Assembly (NCBI RefSeq): GCF_947507565.1
Contig: NC_089180.1
Location: 2,108,001 to 2,172,000, forward strand
Reading direction: 5' to 3'
Origin: Oscarella lobularis
Taxonomy: Eukaryota > Porifera > Homoscleromorpha > Homosclerophorida > Oscarellidae
DNA length: 64,000 bases
A model generated the notes under the pieces. The model ran no database searches and was not told the origin of the DNA. It saw only the letters and a list, made by a program, of their open reading frames with translations. Position numbers and translations under genes: made by a program. Positions 53,391 through 64,000 of the stretch are shown here, piece after piece. Numbering within the stretch: the stretch's first letter is position 1; every line of letters starts with the position of its first letter.

Positions 53391-55959
53391 GGATTTTGAC
53401 TTACGCTTCTTTTGTTGTTTGCCTATATGCTCCTATGCAATAGCGTCTACTACAGTAGTTCAACCGTTCAATCATAGATTGCGAAGCCATGTTTAGTTCA
53501 ACAGAGGCTCAAACAAACGCCAGTTAGGGCAACGTTGAAAAAGCCTTTTCGGAGGAAATCTGATTCAATCTTGTCTCTCACTTGCACACCTTCTGATCAC
53601 TGTAGCCAGAGTAGACCTATTCTTCACTTTCACAGAAAGAAGGTTAGAGATATTCGGTCAAATTACTGCTATGATCATATTCTTAGGCTTGCCGCTGCCT
53701 GGTTTTTCAACTAAGTCTTTAGTTGTGGAAAGGTCATTCCAAGAGGCGTGGCCTGCCGTTTTTTTGTGTTACGCATTTTGGGTAGGAAATAATTTTATTT
53801 CGTTGGTACATGTCAACTTGAAGACACTCGGTCTATATGGATAACGCGTTAGATACGTTTGGGACTGGCGCACGTGGCAGAAAAAATACAGTTGTTTGCG
53901 AGGAATGCAAAACGCAGGGGATCGAGTTCCTATCGTGTGACTCGGAACTCGCGTGTCTATGCTCGACATATGTCGGAACTGGAGATCTGGATAGCTCTGT
54001 TTCTAGAAGAGCCGCTCTTGAACTTATCTAAACAAACCATTCTCTAGCAAAGGTGATAGAACCACGGGCCCGAACCACGGTTGCTCCAAGTCAAAACATC
54101 CGGGCCCACTCAAAGTTGAAACAAAGAACAAAGACTGGCATACTGTACTCTGAAGCCTCCTAGGCGCTACGCTTCGACTTGTCATCATCATTCGAACTTG
54201 GACATTGGTCTAAGGTCTTGCAGCACGGCATGAAAAGCGACGGAAGCCCCAAGAAGAGCCGCGCATGATGACCTAAATCTGCTTTTTTAGAAACGCACAG
54301 TGCCTCTAGCTAAGCGACAGGAGAAATACGCGCTCAACGTGTATCTGAGAAACGTGCCAGCGAATCACCTTGAGCAATCTAATTCTCCTTGACTGAACGT
54401 TGTCAAACTGCGGGACCCTTTTCTCCTTTTCCTTCATACGTAAGCACGAGACGTACATGTATGACTGTTGAAGTTTCCTGCCAAAAAATGAACTACAGTG
54501 TAACTGTCGTGAGAACCTTTGAAAGGCTCAATAAACTGAGGCTTTGTTGGCATCCAACTCGAGTTTCTAGAAGCAGCATGAGATGTCGCGTTGTACTGTC
54601 AGCAAACGGTCAAAACGCTACTGTTATTCAGCGTCATCACAAAAAGCTAATCAATGAACGAGGCTCTAAAGTCGACCTTCACTTCTCCAGAGTTCCTTAG
54701 AAACCAAAGTTTGGTCTACTTGGTAGGTTTTTACTGAATGCGGAGAATTACCCTCTATCCAACCTGTTTGGCGACGGCTGAGAGATTGATTCATCCGGCT
54801 TAGCATTGACGTACAATTTGTGATTTTTGGGTAGCATGGCATCTTTGTGTCACTTGTAAGCGAACGCTGATCTAAAGAGAAAGTCTTTGCGAACAAAAAA
54901 ATTTGGGTCCGGGTTCGAAGGCTGAAGAAAAGATACAAAAGTCTGTGAATGATTTGGAGACTTGAGTGGAGCGGGGAAACACGTAAGCGCGCGGCCCATG
55001 ACTGCTAAACTCTGCCGAAAAATAAAGACAAGACCGCTAAGTTTACCCAATTAACAATATAAATGGGATCAATCAATAACAGTTTCACATGCTGTCTTAG
55101 AGAATAAGACTATTATAGCCTAGAATCAAAACGGCAATTACAAACTATCCGATTCACTATCTCTGAACCATTACAGTGTAAATTGAGGTCTTCAAAAGGA
55201 AGCTACCATCTGTTTCTCGCGTAATCAGTGAGAACAAGGCTTCGACCATTGTATTCGTTTGGTCTGCTTATCACTGAATACAGTGGTGAATCTGCAGAGT
55301 CTCCCTCTGCTCACCGCCGAAATGTAGTTCATCCGGCTTGCCTTTTTGAAATCAAAAAAAATCTGTTCATTTTCCACGTTAGTACATATAGAAATGGCAT
55401 TGATGCGGAAAAATCTGCCGCCGTTCGCTTTTCACAGCTTTCACACAATCACACAATCGCGAGTCCCCGCGTTGATTCCCGTACAGGGACTTGTCGACGC
55501 GGAATATTTCATCAAAACCGCAAAGCACGATGAGATCTAAGCACCACAAATGCAGTAAACAGAAGGAAATATGTTGCTTACCGGTAACATTGGAACAGAA
55601 TTACCGTTCTTTTCTTCTTACACGTAACGTCATCATATCCGATTTGTGTGATCCGGATCCGCAAATCAAGGTCCGGAGCTCTACCGTTGAAATTGCTTAG
55701 ATCATGTTGCTGATTTATGAATTAAAGTGCCTCGGTTGATTCTCAAAGCAGAGGTTAAATGATTTGTCCCTCTACATCAGTGATAAGCATATATGATTAT
55801 GATTGATCCAAATATAGTAGTCTCTGTCACGTGTCACTATTTACATACTGTACACCGACAAGATCATAGTTCAGATTCCTAAGAAAAAAGAATAGAAAAG
55901 ATGTTATCCCTAAAAGAAGAGAGTAGAAAAGAAAGGAGAAAGTTCTGTTAGTACGGTCA
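53391..55959. other. Decayed duplicate of the receptor's 5' flank
   Basis: No intact gene. 54285-54700 and 55070-55230 are diverged copies of the receptor's 5' flank (shared words GTGCCTCTAGCTA, CCTTGACTGAAC, ACGTAAGCACGAGAC), in shuffled order. A plus-strand frame at 53837-54031 contains VVCEECKTQGIEFLSCDSEL, Cys-rich but unrecognised. This probably marks a neighbouring paralogue that has decayed or whose exons lie beyond recognition. Confidence 0.45.
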
Positions 55960-56463
55960 TCACAACTGCTCTCTATCATCTTCAGTTTCATCTGTCTTCT
56001 GAACTGAAAGGGATCCTTTAATTTCGCTATACAGAGTAGGAGGGTCTGGGCGTCGTGCCCTGGGCCGTCCCTCTTTACTCGGTATAAAAATATCCGCATA
56101 AAGAAGTGCGTTTGGAGGCCGGGTACTCTCTAGGCTAACTGCTGCAACGTTATCTTCGATTACCTGTCGCGCTGGCATGCTTTCTCTTTCAGGCGTCGAT
56201 TCGGAAGATGATTTACTAGCTATACTTTTTCTTTCTGGTGTCTTCTTTTTGCCAGGTTTCATTAACTCAGCAAGAACTGCTGTCAATTCATCAATCCTGT
56301 CTGACAGTTCAGTTGCTGATAGCATTCCACCGTCAGGACTCTCAGTCAGAGCTGCGTTTATTTCATCTATATTCTTTGACGCTTCATCCACTATCGATGG
56401 TGGCATTTCATAAACAGAGTTTAATACCTCAGTCAAAGTTGCTTTCAGGGACGGACGCGTCAT
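55960..56463 (-). CDS. Hypothetical 167-residue protein with two LYxxI motifs
   Basis: Single open frame from the ATG at 56463. The N-terminal part is helical and acidic (IVDEASKNIDEINAAL; ELSDRIDELTAVLAELM), the middle is Lys/Ser-rich, and the C-terminal part has two tyrosines in ITIM-like contexts, NALLYADIFIP and PTLYSEIKGSL, 26 residues apart. There is no signal peptide or membrane helix. The tail resembles cytoplasmic ends of Ig-type receptors, so it may be the last exon of such a gene on the minus strand. Otherwise unrecognised. Confidence 0.5.
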   Translation of the reverse strand: MTRPSLKATLTEVLNSVYEMPPSIVDEASKNIDEINAALTESPDGGMLSATELSDRIDELTAVLAELMKPGKKKTPERKSIASKSSSESTPERESMPARQVIEDNVAAVSLESTRPPNALLYADIFIPSKEGRPRARRPDPPTLYSEIKGSLSVQKTDETEDDREQL

Positions 56464-56563
56464 GGCTGGCCACCTAGAAAAGGCCGTAGCGTCGATCGTT
56501 GGCCCATTCCTTCGATATGGGAGGGTGACGACATGCGCAGGGTTAGTGAATCCATACTGTAGT

Positions 56564-57400
56564 TCAGTGTACCGTATATCTGTACTGTGTTTCTTTATCC
56601 AGAGTTTTCACACGTGGCGCATTCAAACTTGTCTGGTCTGGCTGAGCCCACATCATGGTTTGGTCGTCGTTGGATTGGAACGTCGATTCGTCGTGATATA
56701 TTGTGACGAGATGCTTTGCTGCAGATGGGTCTGCTAGTTCGTAAGCGGGATCCGGCTGTTGATCTGATGGCAGAGGGGGAGGCTTGTGCGTCGACTGGAG
56801 GAGAATGAGGGTAGAGATGAATTTTTCCAGGTAAGCAACAACGTCGGGCCTAAAAAGATATGTCAAAAAATACTTTAAAATTCCTTGTGGCAGAAATAAC
56901 CTCTCGTGACCGTCCATATACACCGACTTCCGGTTCGCTGACTTTCGTTCAAAACGTAAGGAATGGAGAAAGCGGCACGCAGTGGGAGCGGATATGGTTG
57001 TGGGGAACCCCGGGGGAAGGTGCATGGAAGGTAAGAGTGTGTTGTTTATGTAGTATGCAAAGTCAGTCACGGTCATGTTAGGTTCGCCCCTGACGCGCGT
57101 GTGCACGTGCCCATTTAGCCGCACGAACACGACAATCCTCATGGGTCATGATGGACACGCGTGCGTATTTCCCCCGCATGTCCGGAGGGAACTCGCCTTC
57201 ATTTTCTATAAAGTTGCGCCTCCATTCGTTGACGGTTCTTGCTGACCTTCCCACAATTTGCGCCGCCAATTTCGATGAGTCGCCGATGTTGAGGCCGACG
57301 TCGCGCCAATCTCATAACAGAGCAGAGAGAGCATTTGCAGATCGTGCATTGGACGCGACTGCACCCAGATGGTGACAGCGCTCTAGACGTCCTCATCGGT
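56564..57400 (-). pseudogene. DDE-type transposase-like fragment
   Basis: Minus-strand pieces in order: a helix-turn-helix (AAQIVGRSARTVNEWRRNFI), ISAPTACRFLHSLRFERK, VYMDGHER, DVVAYLEKFI and IYHDESTFQSNDDQTMMW. 'DGHER..DVV.YR..F' and 'HDEST...NDDQ..MW' are landmarks of a large invertebrate and fungal family of putative DDE transposases. At least two frame changes interrupt it, and the C-terminal half is absent. Similarity is from memory of the motifs only. Confidence 0.6.
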
Positions 57401-57879
57401 CATTGGAAGCGAGGAGGCAACGTTGGGTGTTGGGCCAGGATCTTCCTGAAGTATCTCTGGCTCGTGCGTAGGTGGAGTTGAGGGCGGAACTGAAACGTGA
57501 GGGAATCACACGAGCAATAACCCGCCCTAATTGCTTTTACCAGATGTTTCAGAGCGTTTCTGGTTTAACGCTTGCGCCCGACGACGGAAAGTTCGCTTTA
57601 GAGTCGGTCTGATAGGTTTTCGATGCATTCGCAAGGAACAGAACTTCGAGAAGCAGCGTGCGTTACCCATTTTCCAAGGTTACGGACGCATTGTAGGGGA
57701 AATTTAGTAACGGTTTTCTTAATGACGTAATACTCACGTGGGTGCGCGATCTACACGAAGAACGCGTCCTGTTTGACTATGAACTCTGGCACACCATGGT
57801 TTCTAAATTAAGAGACACATACTATTATGAACTTATGCAAACGCTCCTGAGTTGACTTCATAGCTTTTCTGTTATAAGC
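57401..57879. other. No gene seen
   Basis: Short spacer between two minus-strand transposase remnants. One plus-strand AG/GT-bounded stretch near 57540 is unconvincing. Confidence 0.35.
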
Positions 57880-58960
57880 CTACTCTGAGATTAACCAGTG
57901 CAGCGCAGACGATCATTTCGTCATCCAAAATTCTTTTTTTCTGCCTATTTGCTTGCACTGAGTTGAGAATTCTGAACTCCCTGAGACGTCCAAAAGCTCT
58001 TTTTACATGCATTCTTCCAGACGCTATGAGACGGCTTTTAGTGCCTCTTCGCCGGACAGTTGGTTCCTTCCATTAATGCTGGCATTCATACAAATGCCCT
58101 TTTTCGTGCATCAAGGTATTGAATTTTAAAACCCCTCTCTGCTAAAATCCTCTGGCCAGGTAAGATGACGTCTAGGATTCCGGTTAATTAATGCCACAAT
58201 GGCTCTATCGGATGTGCTATCTGGGTAGCCCGGTGACATAAAAACAAAAGTTCCACAATCTAGCTCGATTGCAGCAAGGTACTTCATTGTAGTATGACTT
58301 TTGTACTGCAAGTACACGGCTCTCTGCGCAGGTATTTTGTGTGGTCACTCTATTTGAATTTCTGTGCAATCAATGGCCGTAACGGCATTTGGAAAATGCA
58401 CAAACACGCCATTCTTCGGACCGACAGTTGTCTGGAGCTATCTTAGCAAATTTTGAAGCTGAGCTCGAAGAAAAGGTATCCATACACGTACGACTGCGAG
58501 ACTTCAAATGTATACGCCAAATCTATTTCCAGGAGGCCTAGCCTTAGACGAACGAGCACTAGGAAAAACTCGTCTTTCGTTGGCAGCTTCTGTGATTTGG
58601 AGAAGGCGTCTCGCTGCGGCTGCGCTTCAATATAGGCATGATCTAACTCCAGCGAGCTGACCAACGTTTCAGCGTCACGCGATGAACTCGACGAAGTCGA
58701 TCCAAACAGACGAATACTGTCTGCAGCCGGCTCTATCCGCGTCCAAAGAGTGTTGAATAGTTCCACAGAAGAAACACTGGTAAAAATTCATAGCTTCGTC
58801 GCTTGCCACATTGTAACTTGAGAATTTTCTTCATCAACTTTTTCTTAGTGGCAGACAGCTTTTCCTGCAACCTGGCATATTCTTCCTGCAAACAAGCGTA
58901 CTTCTCTTCAACAGTTGGCTCGTTTGATTTGATTTCCATCAGATTCAGCGCCATCTAATT
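57880..58960 (-). pseudogene. ISL2EU/PIF-Harbinger-like transposase remnant
   Basis: Minus-strand order: coiled coil (EEKYACLQEEYARLQEKL, about 58880), the HTH block PTKDEFFLVLVRLRLGLLEI (about 58590), the DDE-domain segment YKSHTTMKYLAAIELDCGTF...PGYPDSTSDRAIV (58317-58130) and the C-terminal VKRAFGRLREFRIL (about 58000). This is the domain order of THAP/HTH/DDE transposases of the ISL2EU group. Frames change between blocks and the first catalytic Asp region is not visible, so it is dead. A THAP finger of the same class lies far away at 21775. Confidence 0.72.
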
Positions 58961-61859
58961 CAGCTCCAAGTATTTCATTCGATTCATGTCGATCATATTC
59001 GTCAACACGTATTGCATGTCTGATGATGACTTCTGGTGGCTTCATATTGTCCGTGAGATGGAACTTCACAAGACGATCGAGAGAAAAACGGCGGTGAACA
59101 AAAACCCGTTTTATTTCTTTTCGATGGGCCCGAACGTTCTTCATAGTGCATATTGCAGTTCACGGAGTGAGCAATTGGCTTCTAGTTGCGTCCGTGACGG
59201 TCTTGTCGAGACACGCGCAAAACAACAACGTTACTGACGCTACACGGCATGTTGCAGAGCTTGTGGAGAACCAAGAGAGAGCTGAATCTCGGCAGGAAGA
59301 GTAGTTGAGCCTAGGGCAAACTCGCTCAAACGATCCAAGAAGCTCTGGACAACGTCTTTTTCGATTGTGACATTAATAAGCGCGGCATTGTCTTTGGCCG
59401 TAAGACCATATAACATCTATGGTGAGACGACGTAGCCATACGTATGTCAAGACTTTGAGAGATCGCTTGCGCAGACAAGACAATGCTATTGTAATATCAA
59501 CTATGTTTAGAAATGACCCTTTCTGTCGCCATGCAGGTCAAAAACTACGATTGCGACGATATAAATACGTTTCCGTGCGCAAGGGTTCGACTCGTTAGTT
59601 CGTCCACTTCTGTTCTGGCGAGAAAAGGGCAAATTTATCCTTTAATTAACATAGGAGCGTGTTCCGGATATTGGATTCAGCTGACTGCTGGCGAAGAGAA
59701 CTCTCTAAACAGCAAAACAATCAAAGCAGGGAGTGCGCGCAAAGTCTACGAGAAGCTTACCGTAAGGGCGAAAAGTAGAAATGGTACCACTGGAGCGGGA
59801 GACAACGCCGAATGCACCTCACACTGAACTTCACCCGCAGAGCGCGCATGCGCGGCCTTAGCCTGAAATCGTCCAGTGAAGAAGAAAATAAAGAATGGTA
59901 GAAATCATCTTCGTCTGATTGACGCTGCGGTTTGGACGTTTGCCAAAATCATGCCGCCTGTTCACACATTCCAAAGCTTCTCTTCCATTGCGGCTCTTCT
60001 TCGAACAGCTGTTAATGAAATTTTCAAGCAGTTTGAGCATTGACGCAAGCTTTTTACGGGACCAAGTGGCATCATATATTTAAATTTCGTCGACGTTTTC
60101 CAACTTCTTTACCTAATTAATTAAGGTAGAAGGGAGTGTGGTTAGGGGCGAGGTTGGTTCTTATTAGTTTTATGAATAAAGGTAACGTCACAAAGTAGAC
60201 ATGAAATAAAAAATTACTCGATAAAACAACTGGCATTTATTAGAGAATCTTCACAGGGGACCCGCGCGCTAGTAAGGCTTAGGGTTGGTGTAGGGTCAGG
60301 TACATCGAAAAACTCTTTTTGAGGTATGGGCGAAATATGTGTGACTGTGAATGTTATGTGAAGCCGCCCAACGCCGGAGGCGTGCGAGACAGAGGAACGG
60401 GTACCCCGTCTCCGTATTTAATTAATATCCCGACTTTACGGTAGTCTAAGCTACCGGAAAAACTGTTTGGAAAATGCTAAATTAGCCGGGACTTTTTTGC
60501 GTTTAGACGTGGGACGCACTGTAACGACTATATATCCGTTGAAGACGTGTACACGTATTCTAAAAGGAAAGGTATTCTACGACTACACGCATTCAACGGG
60601 GTATGCACGAGATGCCTACAGCACTTAGCTGGAATTTGACCATTATTAGACATAAAGAAAGAGGAGGACTTGGCCAACCAAGTCAATAGATAAAAGGGAA
60701 ACTGAAGCATATTTAATAACATTTTTCTTAATTTATCCGCGTAATTGGGGAAGACGAGGCGGAGGAGAAATGTCATTTCGAGGATTTTTACCGCAATTTA
60801 TATATTGTAAAAGGGAAATGATCTCGGCCATACAGCCATTCATATGATACATTAAAAACTGAAAGAGATAGCCTTAGCCTTAAGCATACTTTTCCTAACA
60901 GTATATGCATAGATAGATATAAAAACTGTCATACCTCTGCACGTTCAGCACTCTCTGAGGAGCCTTCGGAACAATAGGTACTATTACAAATGCTCCAGTA
61001 TCTTTTATTACCTTTGTATAGGGTTGTATATTCTGGTAAATGTAAAGAGAGAGCAACTACATGGGTTGGCTTGCAGTTGGCCTTCACAGCAGCTCCACTT
61101 GCTCAAAAAATTCGAAACTGATGGCCAAATCTGTGGATGAAGCACCTTTGAATTCGTGAAGAAACTGCCCTATTTAGTACATGTATCTGTGTATTCTATG
61201 TAGTCTGAGCGACCCCAGCAGAAATCATTATTGTACCTCTCGGATTGCCTTGGCTTTTTGACACCGTCTTTGCGTGGACATCTCCAAGCTACACGTTGTG
61301 GATAGCCAGGCCAAACAACTTTGCGGCATTGACGGACACACGCATACGTGATGATCCGCCAGAAGACAATGTCATCGCAGCCACGCTACGGTTGTACAGG
61401 CATCATGCACAGTTCTGACTAATTCAACGTAGCCGATAAAAGGTTGGTCTCCTTGCGCTGGAACTGCACGAGCTATATCACAGGATTCAACGCGGTGTAT
61501 GCAACTTTAATACGGATGAAGCAATAAATGAATTTGTAGGTTTGAATCCTCGTGAGGCGCCGAAGCGTAGTACACTTTCTTCTGAGCATTACTCTACTTA
61601 GTAACTGACCCAGCGTGCTACCGGTAGTACACGTCCTTCACTATAACCCGTCACATGATTCGCTGTGCCCGCCATTGCCTTGTCTCTTCTCGCGTTTCCC
61701 GACGTTTATCAAGAGCTTTTCCGCTATCGTTCGCCTCAGTGCTTGCTGCGATCATCCGTGCATTCTTTCTTTCCCGGTTTGCGAGAAGGCTTCTGAATCG
61801 GCTTCGACTACAGCGCGGCTCGGCTCCTTTCGTCTAATCGCAACCGCCTCGTCTCATAC
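58961..61859. other. No confirmed gene
   Basis: A plus-strand frame at 59513-59827 (starting MTLSVAMQVKNYDCDD) and minus frames at 58908-59144 and 60528-60776 have no recognised domain. 60060-61600 is AT-rich and apparently non-coding. No repeats or TIRs were noticed. Confidence 0.35.
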
Positions 61860-62290
61860 CGCTATGATTAACAACTATCTAGCCAAGAAGAGAGCGTGCG
61901 GTCGCCTTGGGGGCCCAATCCGTTCGGAAGCGCGCTCCCCGATGCACCTAAGCCCGTTCGGAGTCATTCCGAAGAGCAATCAACCGGGTCGGTGGCGCTT
62001 GATTGTAGATTTGTCGTTTCCTCACAGTCAAAGAGTGAGCGATGGCATCTTGCTGGCGCTGGCCTCACTGCGTTTTATCAGAATTGATGATGTCGGTTTT
62101 TGTCCGCCTTCAGGGGTCTTGTTGACCTTGCGAGACTGCGTATAGGATGATTCCCGTTCACCGCGTCGATTCGGCGTCACTAGAGTTGCTTTGGCATAGG
62201 GACGTGTTTGTCGATGCTACGCTCCCGTTTGGCTTGCGTTCGGCTACAAAAATTTCGGCAGTTGCCTTAACCATTAGAGGTTTGTTTAAA
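61860..62290 (+). mobile_element. DIRS-type retroelement reverse transcriptase fossil
   Basis: The plus strand retains reverse-transcriptase landmarks of tyrosine-recombinase (DIRS-like) retroelements: an MHLSPFGVIPKSNQPGRWRL block, IVDLSFPHSQRVSDGI and FVDATLPFGLRSA. The fragment is short, broken in at least two places and lacks the recombinase and ends. It is an old relic. Confidence 0.7.
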
Positions 62291-62439
62291 CCTCATTATA
62301 GCAGTCGTAACCGTTTGCCTGTAATCTCTGCATGTCTGAAATGAATCGTTTTGCCTGATCTGCAACCTGTTACTTGCATAAACGCAAATTGTTGGACCAT
62401 CCTTCCCTATCAGACATTATATTAACTTGCAGTGGTACT

Positions 62440-62656
62440 TTGGACAAAACATCACATTTCAAAGCTACGACAAGAAGGTGCTTGGGCAACCCAAGCTGAA
62501 ATCCACGCAACTGCAATACTTTTTCAAATTGACGTCAGTATATTTACATGGATGGGTAAAGAGTGGACGTGGAATACATACAAACCGAAGTTTGATATAA
62601 CTGTTTCGGCGCTAATTAGGCTGTCCGTTAACAGAATAGAGATACAACATTATTGA
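62440..62656 (+). pseudogene. OTU-like protease domain fragment
   Basis: The frame encodes ISKLRQEGAWATQAEIHATA, then IFTWMGKEWTWNTYKP, and ends IEIQHY. '.M...G.WG...E..A.A' and 'W..Y.P' ending in a His motif match the C-terminal half of OTU cysteine proteases; the catalytic Cys half is missing. OTU domains are carried by some Helitrons and other transposons, and a PIF1 fragment lies 80 bp away on the other strand. Confidence 0.5.
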
Positions 62657-62734
62657 AACTACTGAAAAGACAGACTCCGTACGTTCGGCTAGTTTCGCTA
62701 AGCGTCGATATTCTCTTGAACGTAGTTTATAACT

Positions 62735-62935
62735 TTAGAACTTGTTTAAATGAGCAATACGCTCAAAATCTAAGCTTTGAATTAGGCAGTCATCTAAATT
62801 ACGCACTTGAGATAACGCAACGTACGTAATTCCCGGTGCAAAATTTCGCTGCCCTATATTGATTACGGCCTTTTCAAGAGTGACAAGTCCCTGCTGCCGT
62901 CGCCCCGCTTTTGGCTGGTGCAATGCTGATCGCAC
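62735..62935 (-). pseudogene. PIF1-type helicase C-terminal fragment
   Basis: Encodes GLVTLEKAVINIGQRNFAPG, then ITYVALSQVRNLDDCLIQ, the last motif block (VI) of PIF1/Helitron helicases (normally SQGLTLEKAVINIG...TYVALSRV). The upstream helicase domains are absent. It is not the same sequence as the Helitron helicase at 19037-20726. Confidence 0.65.
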
Positions 62936-62959
62936 TCAAGAAGGGTATTTCGTATGTCC

Positions 62960-64000
62960 GACCGATAGCGGTTGGAAATAGTTTTTGGCGTCTCGTCGCT
63001 AAAGCAGCAGCATCGGTGCTTGAGAGCAAGATTGCTTCGAAAATGTCACCATATTAGTTTGGAGTGTGCACGCCGAGCGGGACCAACGTGATTGTTAATC
63101 TTAGTCAGCTTGTACTCCGAAACCATTCGAGTTGGTGAGCTTTTCCCCCGACTGTCCTTCCGCGGAATGCTCCGAAACTTCGTTAACGCCATTCCGGATG
63201 ATGTAGACGTTTCTGGTTCTTCCCTCGTTGTACTTCGAGACGCGACGATCGTCTGGAACTGAGTTCCACGGAAGCCAGCACGTTTGGATTTAGATTTTCA
63301 GCCTATTTTACAGCAATAACGACAAATCAAGCGAGAAAAGGCGAGAGAATGTGAGAAGAAGATGCGCGCGCGTTAGCGAAAAAGAAACGTCTTTGAAATC
63401 TGCGTATCTATAAGTTTTTAAGCTTCACCTGCGCCTAAGTTTCTGTATGTCAGAACGCATCGGCCTAGTGAATGAAACAGCACAGAATCAAATAATTGTC
63501 GAGATAGAAAAACCATTTCTAACTAATTCTTTTAACGGATACCACGTTTTGGCACTGCCATGACTTTTCCTTTTGCGCCGTTAATCAAAAGCTCTATTTT
63601 ATTGGCATAAGAACTAACAACGTTTTATGTCTCGGACCCACCCCAAAAATAGTTTAGGCTTTAATCTGGCGATGCATTCGAGAGGCTCCTCGCGAAATTT
63701 AGGTTGATATAGCTTCTTGTAGACTTTGAAAGTTATTGGTAAATGGCACTGCATGTACATAACCGTGTATTTATACTTATCGTATAATTAATTGCAAAAA
63801 TTAAAGACCTCACATAGATTGTGTACTGTCCGCATTTGATGATGATGCGGTGCCGATTGACAAAGAACTCTGTCGCGTCAATGGGATGCCAAGTGGGAAT
63901 TGTGTGCGTATCCGTGTCTTATGAGTGGAGCGATCCTCGGATTGCGTTCAAGAGAAGTGCACTGTGATCCAGATGATAGCTGGGTTTAAGCTCTCGAATT
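62960..64000. other. Unassigned window end
   Basis: A minus-strand stretch at about 63266-63095 reads DDRRVSKYNEGRTRNVYIIR and NGVNEVSEHSAEGQ, plausible coding sequence but unrecognised and without clear splice sites. The rest is AT-rich with no gene seen. Confidence 0.3.

Noticed and set aside
1-64000. tRNA, rRNA or other structured RNA genes
   Set aside because: No cloverleaf with A/B boxes or rRNA-like block was recognised by eye; short ones could have been missed.

Overview
This is eukaryotic, metazoan DNA. Genes carry short GT-AG introns (mostly 34-110 bp, some GC-AG), and the window encodes animal families: BOULE, PIAS, CHMP1, SNW1, Arp5, cadherin/EGF, tetraspanin, Ig/FN3 receptors and a leucine-rich-repeat protein. 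The compact genes, small introns and heavy load of Helitrons, TIR elements and SWIM-type transposon genes suggest an early-branching animal. A sponge, perhaps a homoscleromorph, is my best inference, but nothing here proves the species.

Layout, left to right. 1-1400: Helitron ends and tandem repeats. 2272-3294 (-): a complete two-Ig, single-pass membrane protein. 3790-6545 (-): a decayed cadherin/EGF gene split by a 923-bp TIR element. 7375-9293 (-): a leucine-rich-repeat gene with about one repeat per exon. 10.8-12.7 kb: pieces of PHD-finger, oxygenase-like and DHHC genes. 12787-14313 (-): complete CHMP1, head to head with a 3'-truncated ACTR5 (14393-16023, +). 16.4-22 kb: a TIR element with a captured SWIM-family fragment, a LINE 3' end, a Helitron with a PIF1-type helicase and a THAP reading frame. 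24426-25160 (-): a SWIM zinc-finger gene. 25263-29210: a tetraspanin fragment, BOULE (+), PIAS (-) converging on it, and an ankyrin fragment. 29.4-36 kb: minisatellites, two Helitron tails (one with a ~170-bp diverged satellite) and a 1-kb palindrome. 36.1-39.2 kb (-): a Ty3/gypsy fossil. 40.2-43.4 kb (+): a multi-exon transposon-like gene of unknown function. 43695-44586 (+): the 5' third of SNW1. 44.9-45.7 kb (-): an Spt6 fragment. 46.6-50.05 kb: a three-level nest (TIR element, LINE, Helitron/palindrome). 50811-53390 (+): an Ig/FN3 receptor with ITIM-like tail tyrosines, followed by decayed paralogous flanking sequence. 56-59 kb: an acidic ORF and two transposase remnants. 61.8-62.9 kb: DIRS-type, OTU and PIF1 fragments.

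The apparently whole host genes are BOULE, PIAS (5' end not found), CHMP1, the two-Ig protein and the Ig/FN3 receptor (first exon not found). Many other host genes survive only as 5' or internal pieces ending against repeats, which points to repeat-driven rearrangement or collapsed/mis-joined assembly. All exon coordinates were derived by reading splice sites and reading-frame phase by hand; no search was run.
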